Assembly (NCBI GenBank): GCA_934500835.1
Contig: CAKSTR010000004.1
Location: forward strand, 124,001-188,000
Direction: 5' to 3'
DNA from: an uncultured Paracoccaceae bacterium
Lineage (GTDB): Bacteria > Pseudomonadota > Alphaproteobacteria > Rhodobacterales > Rhodobacteraceae
DNA: 64,000 nucleotides
Shown: positions 39,225 to 47,289 of the stretch, piece after piece
How the letters are laid out: each line of letters starts with the position of its first letter
Position numbering within the stretch: position 1 is the first letter of the stretch
Notes under the pieces: generated by a model
What the model was told of the DNA's origin: nothing
What the model saw: the letters and a program-made list of their open reading frames with translations, nothing else
Database searches by the model: none
Position numbers and translations under genes: made by a program

Positions 39225-39977
39225 ATGCCCTTCAAGCGCCTAGAGCCGCAGCGTATCCTTGACACCTGCCGCAGCCTTGAGGCGCGGGTCTCGGGCCGCT
39301 TTCCCGGACGCGGCATCGCGAAAGTCGCGCAAGAGCTGGTCACGCAGGCCCAGACCACCATTTCCGAATCCGCCGCGCTGCAGCCACCGATCTGGGGGCT
39401 GCGGTTTCTGGTCGGCGGCGTGGTGCTGGCGGGCGCGGCGCTTTTCGCCCTTGTCGGCTCCGTCATCCCGCTGAACCAGATGAGCCGCAGTTCCATCGGC
39501 AGTTTCGAAGGCATCGAGGCCGGGCTGAACATCGCCGTTCTGGGCGGTCTGGCCCTGGCGGCGCTGGTGCAACTGGAGGCGCGGGTGAAGCGCAAACGCG
39601 CGGCACGGGGCCTGCATGCGCTGCGCGCGATCATCCATGTCATCGACATGCACCAGCTGACCAAGGACCCCGTGGCCCTGTCCCCGGCCTATCCGCGCCG
39701 GGCGGAATCGCCCGAACGCGACCTCTCGCCGGCGGACCTTGAGCGCTATCTCGACTATTGCTCGGAGATGCTGTCGCTGACCGGCAAGCTGGCGGCACTT
39801 TATGCGCAGGCGGTGCCGGACGAGGGCGTGGCCTCGGCGGTGAACAGCATCGAGACCCTTGGCAGCCAGCTTTCCAACAAGGTCTGGCAGAAGATCACCA
39901 TGATCGACATCGTCACCGGAGGCGCCCCCCCGCCGGTGCCACAGCGCAAGGGGCGGGCGAAGGTGGTGGAGGGCTGA
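39225..39977 (+). CDS. membrane protein of unknown function
   Basis: A 250-residue protein I do not recognise. A basic N-terminus (MPFKRLEPQRILDTCRSLEARVSGRFPGRG) leads to two hydrophobic helices, GLRFLVGGVVLAGAALFALVG and GLNIAVLGGLALAALVQLEA. A mostly helical cytosolic C-terminal half follows, including IIHVIDMHQLTKDP and YLDYCSEMLSLTGKLAALYAQ, and a basic end. The start follows GCAGGAGACC. It is divergent from the ABC-F gene. A copy of the terminator-like repeat follows its stop. Confidence 0.75.
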   Translation: MPFKRLEPQRILDTCRSLEARVSGRFPGRGIAKVAQELVTQAQTTISESAALQPPIWGLRFLVGGVVLAGAALFALVGSVIPLNQMSRSSIGSFEGIEAGLNIAVLGGLALAALVQLEARVKRKRAARGLHALRAIIHVIDMHQLTKDPVALSPAYPRRAESPERDLSPADLERYLDYCSEMLSLTGKLAALYAQAVPDEGVASAVNSIETLGSQLSNKVWQKITMIDIVTGGAPPPVPQRKGRAKVVEG

Positions 39978-40000
39978 GGGCCGCGCCTTCTGGCCGGCCG

Positions 40001-40059
40001 CCGGAGGGGTTTTGCACCCCTCCGGACCTCCCCGCAGGATATTTGGACCAAAGTGAAGG
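40001..40059 (+). repeat. terminator-like repeat, copy 2
   Basis: CCGGAGGGGT (40001-40010) and ACCCCTCCGG (40016-40025) form a 10-bp stem, followed by ACCTCCCC, GATATTT (40038-40044) and GGACCAAAGTGAAGG. The stem bases differ from copy 1 but remain paired. It lies 24 bp after the membrane-protein stop on the same strand. Confidence 0.75.
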
Positions 40060-40187
40060 CGGAAAGAAAGGAGTTGCCGGGCGGAATGCCATGTCGCTCT
40101 CGCCGTTTGCAGGCCGGAAACTGCCGTTTCCGGCACTGTCTTGCCGCGCCAAGGGCCTAGAAAGGACGTGCGAACCGGAGAGCCGAA

Positions 40188-40589
40188 GTGCCAAGCGTCA
40201 CCCGAGTGGACGAAGCCAGTCTGACCGACGAACGCTGGAGCGATCCGGCGCGCGGCTCGGTCCGGTTCCGCACCCTGATCTCGGCCCCCGCGACCGACAC
40301 CGACACCCTTGTCTGCGGCGTCGCCACGATGGCCCCGGGCGACACGTTCGCCCTGCACACCCACCCGCAACCCGAGGTCTATTTCGGGCTTGAGGGCGAG
40401 GGCGAGGTCATGGTGGACGGCGCGGCCCACCGGCTGGCGCCGGGTGTTGCCCTTTACATCCCCGGAGGCGCGGTCCATGGCGTGCCGCAGGTGACGGTGC
40501 CGCTGAAATGGTTCTACAGCTTCGCCGCCACATCCTTCGACCAGATCGACTACAGCTTCGCCCATGAGGCCGGAGAGAGACATGACTGA
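40188..40589 (+). CDS. cupin-domain protein
   Basis: A 133-residue single-domain cupin with a GTG start preceded by GGAGAGCCGAA. Motif 1 is GDTFALHTHPQPEVYFGLEG, with His, His and Glu metal ligands. Motif 2 is PGVALYIPGGAVHGV, which supplies the last His. A bound Fe, Mn or Zn is expected; the reaction is unknown. Its stop overlaps the start of the corrinoid-activation gene by 8 bp, so the two are translated together and probably share a pathway, possibly corrinoid-dependent demethylation. Confidence 0.85.
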   Translation: MPSVTRVDEASLTDERWSDPARGSVRFRTLISAPATDTDTLVCGVATMAPGDTFALHTHPQPEVYFGLEGEGEVMVDGAAHRLAPGVALYIPGGAVHGVPQVTVPLKWFYSFAATSFDQIDYSFAHEAGERHD

Positions 40590-42630
40590 CAGCACCGATG
40601 CACTTGTGATCTTCACCCCTTCGGGCAAGCGGGGACGTTTCGCCATCGGCACGCCGGTGCTGACCGCGGCGCGGCAGCTGGGGGTCGATCTCGATTCCGT
40701 CTGCGGCGGGCGCGGCATCTGCTCCAAATGCCAGATCACCCCGGGCTACGGCGAGTTCCCCAAGCACGGCGTCCATGTGGCCGAGGATGCCCTGTCCGAA
40801 TGGAATGCGGTCGAGGACCGCTACAACCGCATCCGCGGGCTGGCCGAGGGCCGTCGTCTGGGCTGCCAGGCCAAGATCATGGGCGATGTGGTGATCGACG
40901 TGCCGCCTGAAAGCCAGGTCCACAAGCAGGTCATCCGCAAGTCCGCCACCGACCGCCATATCGAGATGGACCCCGCCACCCGCAGCTTCTATGTCGAGGT
41001 CGACGAGCCCGACATGCACGAACCCACCGGCGATTTCGAGCGTCTGCTGCGGGCCCTGAAGGCGCAATGGAAGATCGAGGGGGTGGAGACCGACCTTTCC
41101 GTCCTGCGCCGTCTGCAGCCGGTGCTGCGCAAGGGGGAATGGAAGGCCACGGTCGTCCTGAACAAGGGAAACCACGATGCGCAGCATCGTCTCCTGGACA
41201 TCCATCCCGGCTTCCACGAGGGCGCCCTTTACGGGCTGGCCGTCGATCTGGGATCGACCACCATCGCCGCGCATCTGTGCGATCTGGCGGATGGCAAGGT
41301 GCTGGCCTCATCGGGTCTGATGAACCCGCAGATCCGCTTTGGCGAGGATCTGATGTCCCGCGTGTCCTATGCGATGATGAACCCCGGCGGCGATGTCGAG
41401 ATGACGAAGGCCGTGCGCGAGGCGATCAATGCGCTGGCGGTGTCGATTGCCAAGGAGGCCGGCATCGACCCGACCGCGATCTATGAGATGGTGATCGTCT
41501 GCAACCCGGTGATGCACCATCTTTTCCTTGGGGTGGACCCGGTGGAACTGGGTCAGGCGCCCTTTGCGCTGGCGACCAGCGGCAGCCTGACGCTGGAGGC
41601 GCGCGAGCTGGACCTGACCAATCTGAACCGCAATGCCCGCGTCTATGTGCTGCCCTGCATCGCCGGCCATGTCGGCGCCGATTCCGCCGCCGTGGCACTG
41701 TCGGAAGAGCCGCAGAAATCCAAGGACATGGTGCTGATCGTCGATGTCGGAACCAATGCCGAGATCCTTCTGGGCAACACCAGCCGCGTTCTGGCCTGCT
41801 CCAGCCCCACGGGCCCTGCGTTCGAGGGCGCGCAGATCTCCAGCGGCCAGCGCGCCGCGCCGGGTGCCATCGAGCGGGTCGAGATTGACCCTGTGACGAA
41901 AGAGCCGCGCTTCCGGGTGATCGGTTCGGACCTCTGGTCGGACGAGCCGGGCTTCGATGCCGCCATTGCCGGCACCGGCGTCACCGGGATCTGCGGCTCG
42001 GGCATCATCGAGGCGGTGGCCGAGATGCGCATGGCGGGTCTGGTTGATCAGGGCGGGCTGATCGGCTCGCCGGAACAGACCGGCACGGAACGCAGCAAAC
42101 CCTACGGCCGCACCTTCTCTTATGTCCTGCACGATGCAAGCGCCTCGGGCGGGCCGAAGATCATGGTGACGCAAGGCGACATCCGCGCGATCCAGCTGGC
42201 GAAATCGGCGCTTTACGCCGGGGCGCGGCTGCTGATGGACACGATGAACGTGGAAAAGGTCGACCGGGTGACACTGGCCGGGGCCTTCGGCGCCCATATC
42301 AGCCCCAAGCACGCCATGGTGCTGGGGATGATCCCCGATGTGCCGCTGGATCATGTCCGCAGTGCTGGCAACGCCGCCGGCACCGGCGCGCGGATCGCCC
42401 TGCTGAACCGCGCCTCGCGCGACCAGATCGAAGAGCTGGTGCATGGCATCCACAAGGTGGAAACCGCGATCGAGCCGCGCTTCCAGGAGCATTTCGTCAA
42501 TGCCTCGGCCATTCCCAACGCGGTCGATCCCTTCCCGGAACTGGCCAAGGTGGTGACGCTGCCCGATGTCAGTTTCAACACCGGCGGATCGGGCGGCGGC
42601 GATGGCGGGCGCCGGCGCCGGCGGGGCTGA
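40582..42630 (+). CDS. corrinoid-protein reductive activator (2Fe-2S ferredoxin plus ASKHA domain)
   Basis: A 682-residue protein of the RACo/RamA-like DUF4445 family. These use ATP to re-reduce inactive Co(II) corrinoid cofactors of methyltransferases. The N-terminal plant-type [2Fe-2S] domain has Cys41, Cys47, Cys50 and Cys95 (VCGGRGICSKC ... LGC). The C-terminal ASKHA ATPase part includes GLAVDLGSTTIAAHL, IVDVGTNAEILL, GICGSGIIEAVAEM and TLAGAFGAHI. The very C-terminus is Gly/Arg-rich and probably disordered. A GGAGAGAGAC site precedes ATG 40582. No corrinoid protein or methyltransferase lies next to it, so its partner must be elsewhere. Confidence 0.9.
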   Translation: MTDSTDALVIFTPSGKRGRFAIGTPVLTAARQLGVDLDSVCGGRGICSKCQITPGYGEFPKHGVHVAEDALSEWNAVEDRYNRIRGLAEGRRLGCQAKIMGDVVIDVPPESQVHKQVIRKSATDRHIEMDPATRSFYVEVDEPDMHEPTGDFERLLRALKAQWKIEGVETDLSVLRRLQPVLRKGEWKATVVLNKGNHDAQHRLLDIHPGFHEGALYGLAVDLGSTTIAAHLCDLADGKVLASSGLMNPQIRFGEDLMSRVSYAMMNPGGDVEMTKAVREAINALAVSIAKEAGIDPTAIYEMVIVCNPVMHHLFLGVDPVELGQAPFALATSGSLTLEARELDLTNLNRNARVYVLPCIAGHVGADSAAVALSEEPQKSKDMVLIVDVGTNAEILLGNTSRVLACSSPTGPAFEGAQISSGQRAAPGAIERVEIDPVTKEPRFRVIGSDLWSDEPGFDAAIAGTGVTGICGSGIIEAVAEMRMAGLVDQGGLIGSPEQTGTERSKPYGRTFSYVLHDASASGGPKIMVTQGDIRAIQLAKSALYAGARLLMDTMNVEKVDRVTLAGAFGAHISPKHAMVLGMIPDVPLDHVRSAGNAAGTGARIALLNRASRDQIEELVHGIHKVETAIEPRFQEHFVNASAIPNAVDPFPELAKVVTLPDVSFNTGGSGGGDGGRRRRRG

Positions 42631-42649
42631 CGCGCCGAAGCGACCAAGG

Positions 42650-42690
42650 GGCGCAACGCGATCCTTCGCCGAAGGATCGTAGCGCCTTTT
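42650..42690 (+). terminator. intrinsic terminator after corrinoid-activator gene
   Basis: The outer stem GGCGC (42650-42654)/GCGCC (42682-42686) encloses a perfect 10-bp inner stem CGATCCTTCG (42659-42668)/CGAAGGATCG (42670-42679). TTTT follows at 42687-42690. It lies 20 bp beyond the stop. Confidence 0.7.
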
Positions 42691-42710
42691 CGCGCCTCGC
42701 AATGCGATGG

Positions 42711-42740
42711 TTGCCAAGTCCGGGGCCTTGCGCCTAGGCT
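42711..42740 (+). promoter_or_regulatory. candidate promoter of the VWA gene
   Basis: TTGCCA (42711-42716), an 18-bp spacer and TAGGCT (42735-42740) lie 31 bp upstream of the VWA start. The -10 resembles the TAGGTC used before the tRNA-Gly gene. Confidence 0.4.
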
Positions 42741-42771
42741 TGCGCATTCCCTTTTGCCTTGCGAGGCTTCC

Positions 42772-44418
42772 ATGCGCTTTTCCCTTTTGCCCCTTGCCCT
42801 GACCTGCCTCTTTGCCACCCCCGCCCTGACCGAGGGCAAATCCATCATCGTGCTGGACGCCTCGGGCTCCATGTGGGGCCAGATCGACGGCCGCGCCAAG
42901 CTTGAGATTGCGCGCGAGGCCCTTGGCCAGGTGCTGCAAAGCATCCCCGCCGATACCGAGATCGGGCTGATGGCCTACGGCCACCGCTCGAAGGGCGATT
43001 GCAACGACATCGAACTGGTGGTGCCGCCGGCCAAGGGCACCGCCGCCGCCATCGTTGCCGCGGCCAACGAGATGAAATTCCTGGGCAAGACGCCCCTCTC
43101 CGAGGCCGTCCGCAAGGCCGCCGAGGACCTGCGCTATACCGAGGAAAAGGCCAATGTGATCCTGATCACCGACGGGATCGAGACCTGCAACGCCGACCCT
43201 TGTGCGCTTGGCACCGAACTGGAGCAGTCGGGCGTCGATTTCACCGCCCATGTCGTCGGCTTCGGCCTGACCGAGGATGAGGGTCGCGCCGTCGCCTGTC
43301 TGGCCGAGAACACCGGCGGCAAGTACATCCAGGCCTCGGACGCGGGCGCGCTGGTCGATGCCCTGAAAACCACCGTCGCCCTGGCCGAGCCCGAACCGGC
43401 CCCCGAACCGCCGCCCGCACCCGCGCCCGCGAAGCTTGAAACCAACGTGGACCCGATCCTGCGCCTGACCGCCGGCCAGGACGAGCCGCAGTCGGTAATC
43501 GACGATGCGATCTTCGAGTTCTACCCGATGACCGACGAAGGCCCTGCGGCGGACCGGATCGACACCATCTATGGCAACACGCGCGCCACGCTGCCCGCCG
43601 GCAAGTATCTGGTCCGCGCCCGCCTTGGCCATGCCACCGCCGAGACCGGATTCGAGGCCAGCGAGACCGAGATGGCCTACCCCGAGATGGTGCTGGACGC
43701 CGGCATCCTGCGGCTGCGCGTGCTGGCGACCGAGGGCGGAGAACCAGACGACGACGCATTCTATGAAATCCGCGGACCGGGCGACATCGTCGAGTCGGGC
43801 TATGCGGCCGCCGTCGTCGTGCTTCCTGCGCAGGAGTATTCGCTTCTGGCGCGCCTCGGATCGGCCGAGACCAGCCAGTCCGTGGTGATCGAACCGGGGC
43901 AGGAGCTGTCGAAGGATGTGGTGATGGGCATCGGCGTCGCCGGGGTCAGCGTCACCTATGACGGCAGCCAGACCGTCGCCGACGGCGATCTGCATGTCGA
44001 GATTTTCGAGGCCAAGGCGGATCTCGACGGCAACCGCAAATCGGCGGCCTACAACTGGGGCAACAACCAGACTTTCGACCTGTCGCCGGGCGACTATGTC
44101 GCCGTGGTCAAGCTGGATGCGGCACAGGTCGAGATGCCGCTGACCGTCCGCAGCGGCGAGCGCAGCGACATCGCGCTGAACCTCAACGCCGGCGTCGCCG
44201 CCTTCACCACCCCCGCCGACCAGCATATCGAGGTGCTGGCGGCCAAGAAGGACATCGCCGGCAACCGCACCAGCTTTGCCTATGGCTGGGGGCCGGAATG
44301 GCAGACGACCCTCAGTGCGGGGGAGTATGTGGTGAAGGTCGAAAAGGACGGTGCCGCCTCGGAAACCCCCTTCGCCATCAAGGCGGGCGAACGGGTGGAC
44401 CTGAGCCTTGCCCCCTGA
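42772..44418 (+). CDS. secreted VWA-domain protein with four C-terminal repeats
   Basis: A 548-residue periplasmic or surface protein. The signal peptide is MRFSLLPLALTCLFATPALT. A von Willebrand A domain follows, with MIDAS residues Asp29, Ser31 and Ser33 (VLDASGSMW) and VILITDGIETCNADPC. A Glu/Pro/Ala-rich linker (about residues 205-225) precedes four beta-rich units starting near residues 247, 330, 408 and 485. The last two are clearly alike (HVEIFEAKADLDGNR versus HIEVLAAKKDIAGNR, 77 residues apart). Each unit ends in a G-[DE]-Y-x-V or similar strand. Adhesion or metal-dependent protein binding is likely, but the ligand is unknown. Confidence 0.85.
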   Translation: MRFSLLPLALTCLFATPALTEGKSIIVLDASGSMWGQIDGRAKLEIAREALGQVLQSIPADTEIGLMAYGHRSKGDCNDIELVVPPAKGTAAAIVAAANEMKFLGKTPLSEAVRKAAEDLRYTEEKANVILITDGIETCNADPCALGTELEQSGVDFTAHVVGFGLTEDEGRAVACLAENTGGKYIQASDAGALVDALKTTVALAEPEPAPEPPPAPAPAKLETNVDPILRLTAGQDEPQSVIDDAIFEFYPMTDEGPAADRIDTIYGNTRATLPAGKYLVRARLGHATAETGFEASETEMAYPEMVLDAGILRLRVLATEGGEPDDDAFYEIRGPGDIVESGYAAAVVVLPAQEYSLLARLGSAETSQSVVIEPGQELSKDVVMGIGVAGVSVTYDGSQTVADGDLHVEIFEAKADLDGNRKSAAYNWGNNQTFDLSPGDYVAVVKLDAAQVEMPLTVRSGERSDIALNLNAGVAAFTTPADQHIEVLAAKKDIAGNRTSFAYGWGPEWQTTLSAGEYVVKVEKDGAASETPFAIKAGERVDLSLAP

Positions 44419-44450
44419 TCTGCGCAGGCCGGAACCGGGGCGGAGGCCGC

Positions 44451-44479
44451 TTGACCTCTGCCCCGGCTTGGCTTAGGTC
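44451..44479 (+). promoter_or_regulatory. tRNA-Gly promoter
   Basis: TTGACC (44451-44456), a 17-bp spacer and TAGGTC (44474-44479) end 11 bp before the tRNA 5' end. The position and spacing suit a stable-RNA promoter. Confidence 0.7.
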
Positions 44480-44489
44480 ATGGCGCGTT

Positions 44490-44563
44490 GCGGGTGTAGC
44501 TCAATGGTAGAGCAGCAGCTTCCCAAGCTGAATACGAGGGTTCGATTCCCTTCACCCGCTCCA
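44490..44563 (+). tRNA. tRNA-Gly (anticodon CCC)
   Basis: A 74-nt cloverleaf with the CCA encoded. The acceptor is GCGGGTG/CACCCGC, the D arm GCTC...GAGC, and the anticodon loop TTCCCAA reads CCC. The T arm is AGGG-TTCGATT-CCCT. It closely follows the layout of E. coli tRNA-Gly(CCC). It decodes GGG. Confidence 0.97.
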
Positions 44564-44770
44564 GTCCCCCGCATCTGAACGCACTGATTTAACACGGTGA
44601 TTTCTCGATTCCGGGCAAGGCAGATGCCGTGTCCCGATCGGACGTGTCGCGGATCGGCCGTCAGTCCCGGCGGGTCGGGGCGACGAGTCCCGAAGCCCAC
44701 GCACCGTTTCCCGTCATGTTCGGCCAAGGGCGAGAGGCCGTTTTGCAGCCCGTTCCACCAGACATACGAA

Positions 44771-44793
44771 AGGCGCGGGAGCCCCCCGCGCCT
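44771..44793 (-). terminator. terminator of the CHAP-domain gene
   Basis: AGGCGCGGG (44771-44779) and CCCGCGCCT (44785-44793) form a 9-bp GC stem with a 5-nt loop. On the minus strand TTTCG follows. It lies 40 bp beyond the stop at 44833. Confidence 0.7.
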
Positions 44794-44832
44794 GTGCCCC
44801 CCTGAAGCATTCGCCTCAGTTGACGATGAACC

Positions 44833-45417
44833 TCAGTTGTAGATGAAACCGTTCACCGGATTGGTGCGCCCCAGCGTGCCGCCTGAATTGGCCACGCGCA
44901 CCACGCTCCAGTCACCCTTTTCGGACACATCGACGACCAGCGTGTCCTGGGTGATGCGGTTGCGCTCCCAGTTGGCCTGATCAATCAGGATCTCGCGTTC
45001 GGACACGACCTTGGACACCACGGCGACATGGCCCATCGGCATCGACTTCGACGCCGCAAAGGCCATCACCGCGCCGATCTTCGGGGTCCGGCCACGCTCA
45101 TAGACGCCCTCGGCCTTCTTCCACCAGGTGTTGGCATTGCCCTTGATCTCGACCCCCGAGACGGTGCGCGCGAAGGGCACGCACCAGATCCGGCCCTTGG
45201 GCTTGTTGGCGGTCGCATAGGCCACCATTTCCTTCACGCGGCCGCGCTCGGCCTCGGCGACATGGGCTTCGGACCTGGCGGCCTTCTTCGCCGACTTCTT
45301 TCCGAACAGGAAGAAGCCCGCTTTCTGCGCCTGGGGTTGCGTTTCGGCAAAGGCACCACTCACGGGCTGCATCAGCGAAAACGCAAGCAGGACGGCGGCG
45401 AAGGGACGTGCGGACAT
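44833..45417 (-). CDS. secreted CHAP-domain protein (putative cell-wall amidase)
   Basis: A 194-residue protein with signal peptide MSARPFAAVLLAFSLMQPVSGAFA. A Lys/Ala-rich spacer (GKKSAKKAARSEAH) follows, then a CHAP-like NlpC/P60 fold. Candidate catalytic residues are Cys79 (GRIWCVPFAR) and His130 (MGHVAVVS), followed by DQANWERN. TWWKKAEGVYERGRTPKIGAVMAF is typical of CHAP proteins in this order. Peptidoglycan cleavage is expected but not proven. The start is chosen for the signal peptide; upstream in-frame sequence is not protein-like. Confidence 0.82.
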   Translation of the reverse strand: MSARPFAAVLLAFSLMQPVSGAFAETQPQAQKAGFFLFGKKSAKKAARSEAHVAEAERGRVKEMVAYATANKPKGRIWCVPFARTVSGVEIKGNANTWWKKAEGVYERGRTPKIGAVMAFAASKSMPMGHVAVVSKVVSEREILIDQANWERNRITQDTLVVDVSEKGDWSVVRVANSGGTLGRTNPVNGFIYN

Positions 45418-45627
45418 CGGCAAGGGCTTCCGGCTGTTGATCGTGCCGCCGGATGCCATGCCGATCACGGATTGTGCAACCTTGTGACAAATGCGTGAGC
45501 ATGATCCCGCCGACAGCCCCGAATCCATGAGCAGACCTTTGCGCGCAAGGCCGCACATCGGCGGCTTTCCTTTCAGGCCGGGGCGGGCTAGCAACGGTCG
45601 TCAACATCTGAGAACGGGAGTTTCCTC

Positions 45628-45978
45628 ATGGCGAACGAGATCAAGCGCATCGGCGTCGGTGCCCGCATGTCCGAAGCGGTGGCCTTCAACGGCATCGTCT
45701 GGCTGGCCGGTCAGGTCGGCAATCCGGGCGACAACGTGACCGAGCAGACCAAACAGTGCCTGGCCGAGGTGGACCGCATCCTCGCCGCCGCCGGCACCGA
45801 CAAGACCCGCATCCTGTCGGCGCAGATCTGGCTGGCCGACATGTCCACCTTCGCGCAGATGAACGCGGTCTGGGATGCCTGGGTGCCGCAGGGCAACACC
45901 CCCGCCCGCGCCACCGGCGAGGCAAAGCTGGCGACCCCGGACTATCTGGTCGAAGTGATCGTCACCGCCGCTCTCTGA
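45628..45978 (+). CDS. RidA/YjgF-family protein
   Basis: A 116-residue protein of the Rid superfamily. Trimeric RidA enzymes hydrolyse reactive enamine/imine intermediates released by PLP enzymes. The conserved layout is NGIVWLAGQVGNPGDNVTEQTKQCLAEVDRIL, IWLADMSTFAQMNAVWDAWVP and the C-terminal VEVIVTA. The Arg that binds the substrate carboxylate in RidA (usually after TPPAR) is present in NTPARATGEAKL, consistent with deaminase activity. An ACGGGAG-type site precedes the ATG. The glycosyltransferase gene follows after 10 bp. Confidence 0.92.
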   Translation: MANEIKRIGVGARMSEAVAFNGIVWLAGQVGNPGDNVTEQTKQCLAEVDRILAAAGTDKTRILSAQIWLADMSTFAQMNAVWDAWVPQGNTPARATGEAKLATPDYLVEVIVTAAL

Positions 45979-45988
45979 GGCAGATGAC

Positions 45989-47209
45989 ATGCCCGGCCGC
46001 CCCGACCCCGTCGCCCTTCTGGCGACCGAACTTGGCGGCGGCCGCGGCCATGTCAGCACGCTGGCGCGGATCGCCCGCGCCCTCGGGCCAGGGGTGCGCA
46101 AGCTGGCCGCCATCGGAGAGATGCTGCACGCGGCCGAACTCTCGGCTGAGGGCGTCGATGTGCTGCCCTGCCCCAAGCTGACCGCCCCGCCCGAAGCGCG
46201 GGCCGATCCGCTCGCGCGCGGCAATGCCACATGGTCCTGCTATCTGGCCGAGGCCGGCCTCATGCGCGCCGCGACCCTGCGCCAAAGCCTGATCTTCTGG
46301 CGCGACCTGCTGCTGCGCGAAAAGGTCACGCTCCTTGTCGCCGACTATGCCCCCCTTGCGCAGCGGGCGGCACTGGCGCTGCGCGAGGACGGGCACCCGA
46401 TCCGCATCGTGGTCGCCGGCACCGGCTACGGCATCCCGCCCGCCGACCTGTCGCCCCTGCCGCATCTTGCGCGCGGCTACGACCGGGTGATCCACCCCGA
46501 GCCGCAGGTTCTCGACCAGCTGAACCAGGCCTGCGTGGAAATGGGACTGTCGCCGCTGCCCCGGCTGGCCGCCCTCTACGAGGCCGACCTGACGCTGGCC
46601 GGCACCTTCGCCTTCCTCGATCCCTATGCCCGCTGGCGGCCGCCCGGCGCCTTGGTGCCGCCCATCGTCGAGCGGTCCGAAACCCTTGCCGCGGGCGATG
46701 AGGTCTTCCTCTACTTCTCCCGCGCCGAAGCCGGGATCCCCGCCCTGGCCGAGGCGCTCTGCCGCCTGACGCTGCCCCGCCGCGGCTTCTTCCCCGGCGC
46801 GCCCGAGGCGCTGAAGGCGCGCCTCGCCGCCTCCGGCATGATCGTCGAGACTGCGCCGATGCCGGTCGAGCTGATCGCGCGGCGCTCGCGGATCATGGTC
46901 CACCCCTCGCCGCACGGATCGCTGTGCACCGCGGCCCTGATGGGCCTGCCGCAGCTTGGCCTGCCCGGCCACCGCGAACAGCTTGCCCATGCCCAACGCG
47001 CCGAAGCCGCGGGCGTGCTGCGGGTCCTGCCGCAAAAGACGGCCACCGCCGACGAGATCCTGAGCGGAATCGAAACGCTCTATCACGACGCTGCAGCCAG
47101 AACACGCGCCCGCTCGCTCGCCCGCGACCTGCGCCGGACCTTCCCCGCCGACCCGCTGTCCGACCTTGCAGCACGGCTCGCACCGGTGCGCGCGGCCCCC
47201 TCCGCATAG
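45989..47209 (+). CDS. glycosyltransferase (GT28/YjiC-like)
   Basis: A 406-residue protein resembling GT-B glycosyltransferases of the MGT/UDP-glucuronosyl group. The N-terminal half has LATELGGGRGHVSTLARIARAL, a Gly-rich acceptor-side loop. The C-terminal half has VHPSPHGSLCTAALMGLPQLGLPGHREQ, which parallels the donor-binding HGGxGT...GxPxxxxPxxxDQ signature in modified form. The modified signature leaves sugar and acceptor open. It follows ridA by 10 bp in the same operon and converges on pgi, with a terminator-like repeat between. Confidence 0.75.
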   Translation: MPGRPDPVALLATELGGGRGHVSTLARIARALGPGVRKLAAIGEMLHAAELSAEGVDVLPCPKLTAPPEARADPLARGNATWSCYLAEAGLMRAATLRQSLIFWRDLLLREKVTLLVADYAPLAQRAALALREDGHPIRIVVAGTGYGIPPADLSPLPHLARGYDRVIHPEPQVLDQLNQACVEMGLSPLPRLAALYEADLTLAGTFAFLDPYARWRPPGALVPPIVERSETLAAGDEVFLYFSRAEAGIPALAEALCRLTLPRRGFFPGAPEALKARLAASGMIVETAPMPVELIARRSRIMVHPSPHGSLCTAALMGLPQLGLPGHREQLAHAQRAEAAGVLRVLPQKTATADEILSGIETLYHDAAARTRARSLARDLRRTFPADPLSDLAARLAPVRAAPSA

Positions 47210-47218
47210 CCCGCTTCG

Positions 47219-47268
47219 GCCTTCATCTTGGCAAAAATATCCCGGGGGTCCGGGGGCGGTGCCCCCGG
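47219..47268 (-). repeat. terminator-like repeat, copy 3 (inverted)
   Basis: On the minus strand the hairpin CCGGGGGC/GCCCCCGG (47268-47250) is followed by ACCCCCGG, GATATTTTTGCC and AAGATGAAGG, the same part order as copies 1 and 2. It lies 22 bp beyond the pgi stop on the pgi strand and, with its T-run, is probably the pgi terminator. Confidence 0.75.
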
Positions 47269-47289
47269 CCGCCGGCCGGAAGCGCGACC

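Noticed and set aside
41308-44226. Long minus-strand frame (about 970 codons) opposite the corrinoid activator and VWA genes
   Set aside because: Both plus-strand genes have intact domains, ribosome-binding sites and a terminator between them. The antisense frame has shadow-type composition.
44564-44832. Integration site or genomic island next to tRNA-Gly
   Set aside because: No direct repeat of the tRNA 3' end, no integrase and no change in composition or gene type follows the tRNA.
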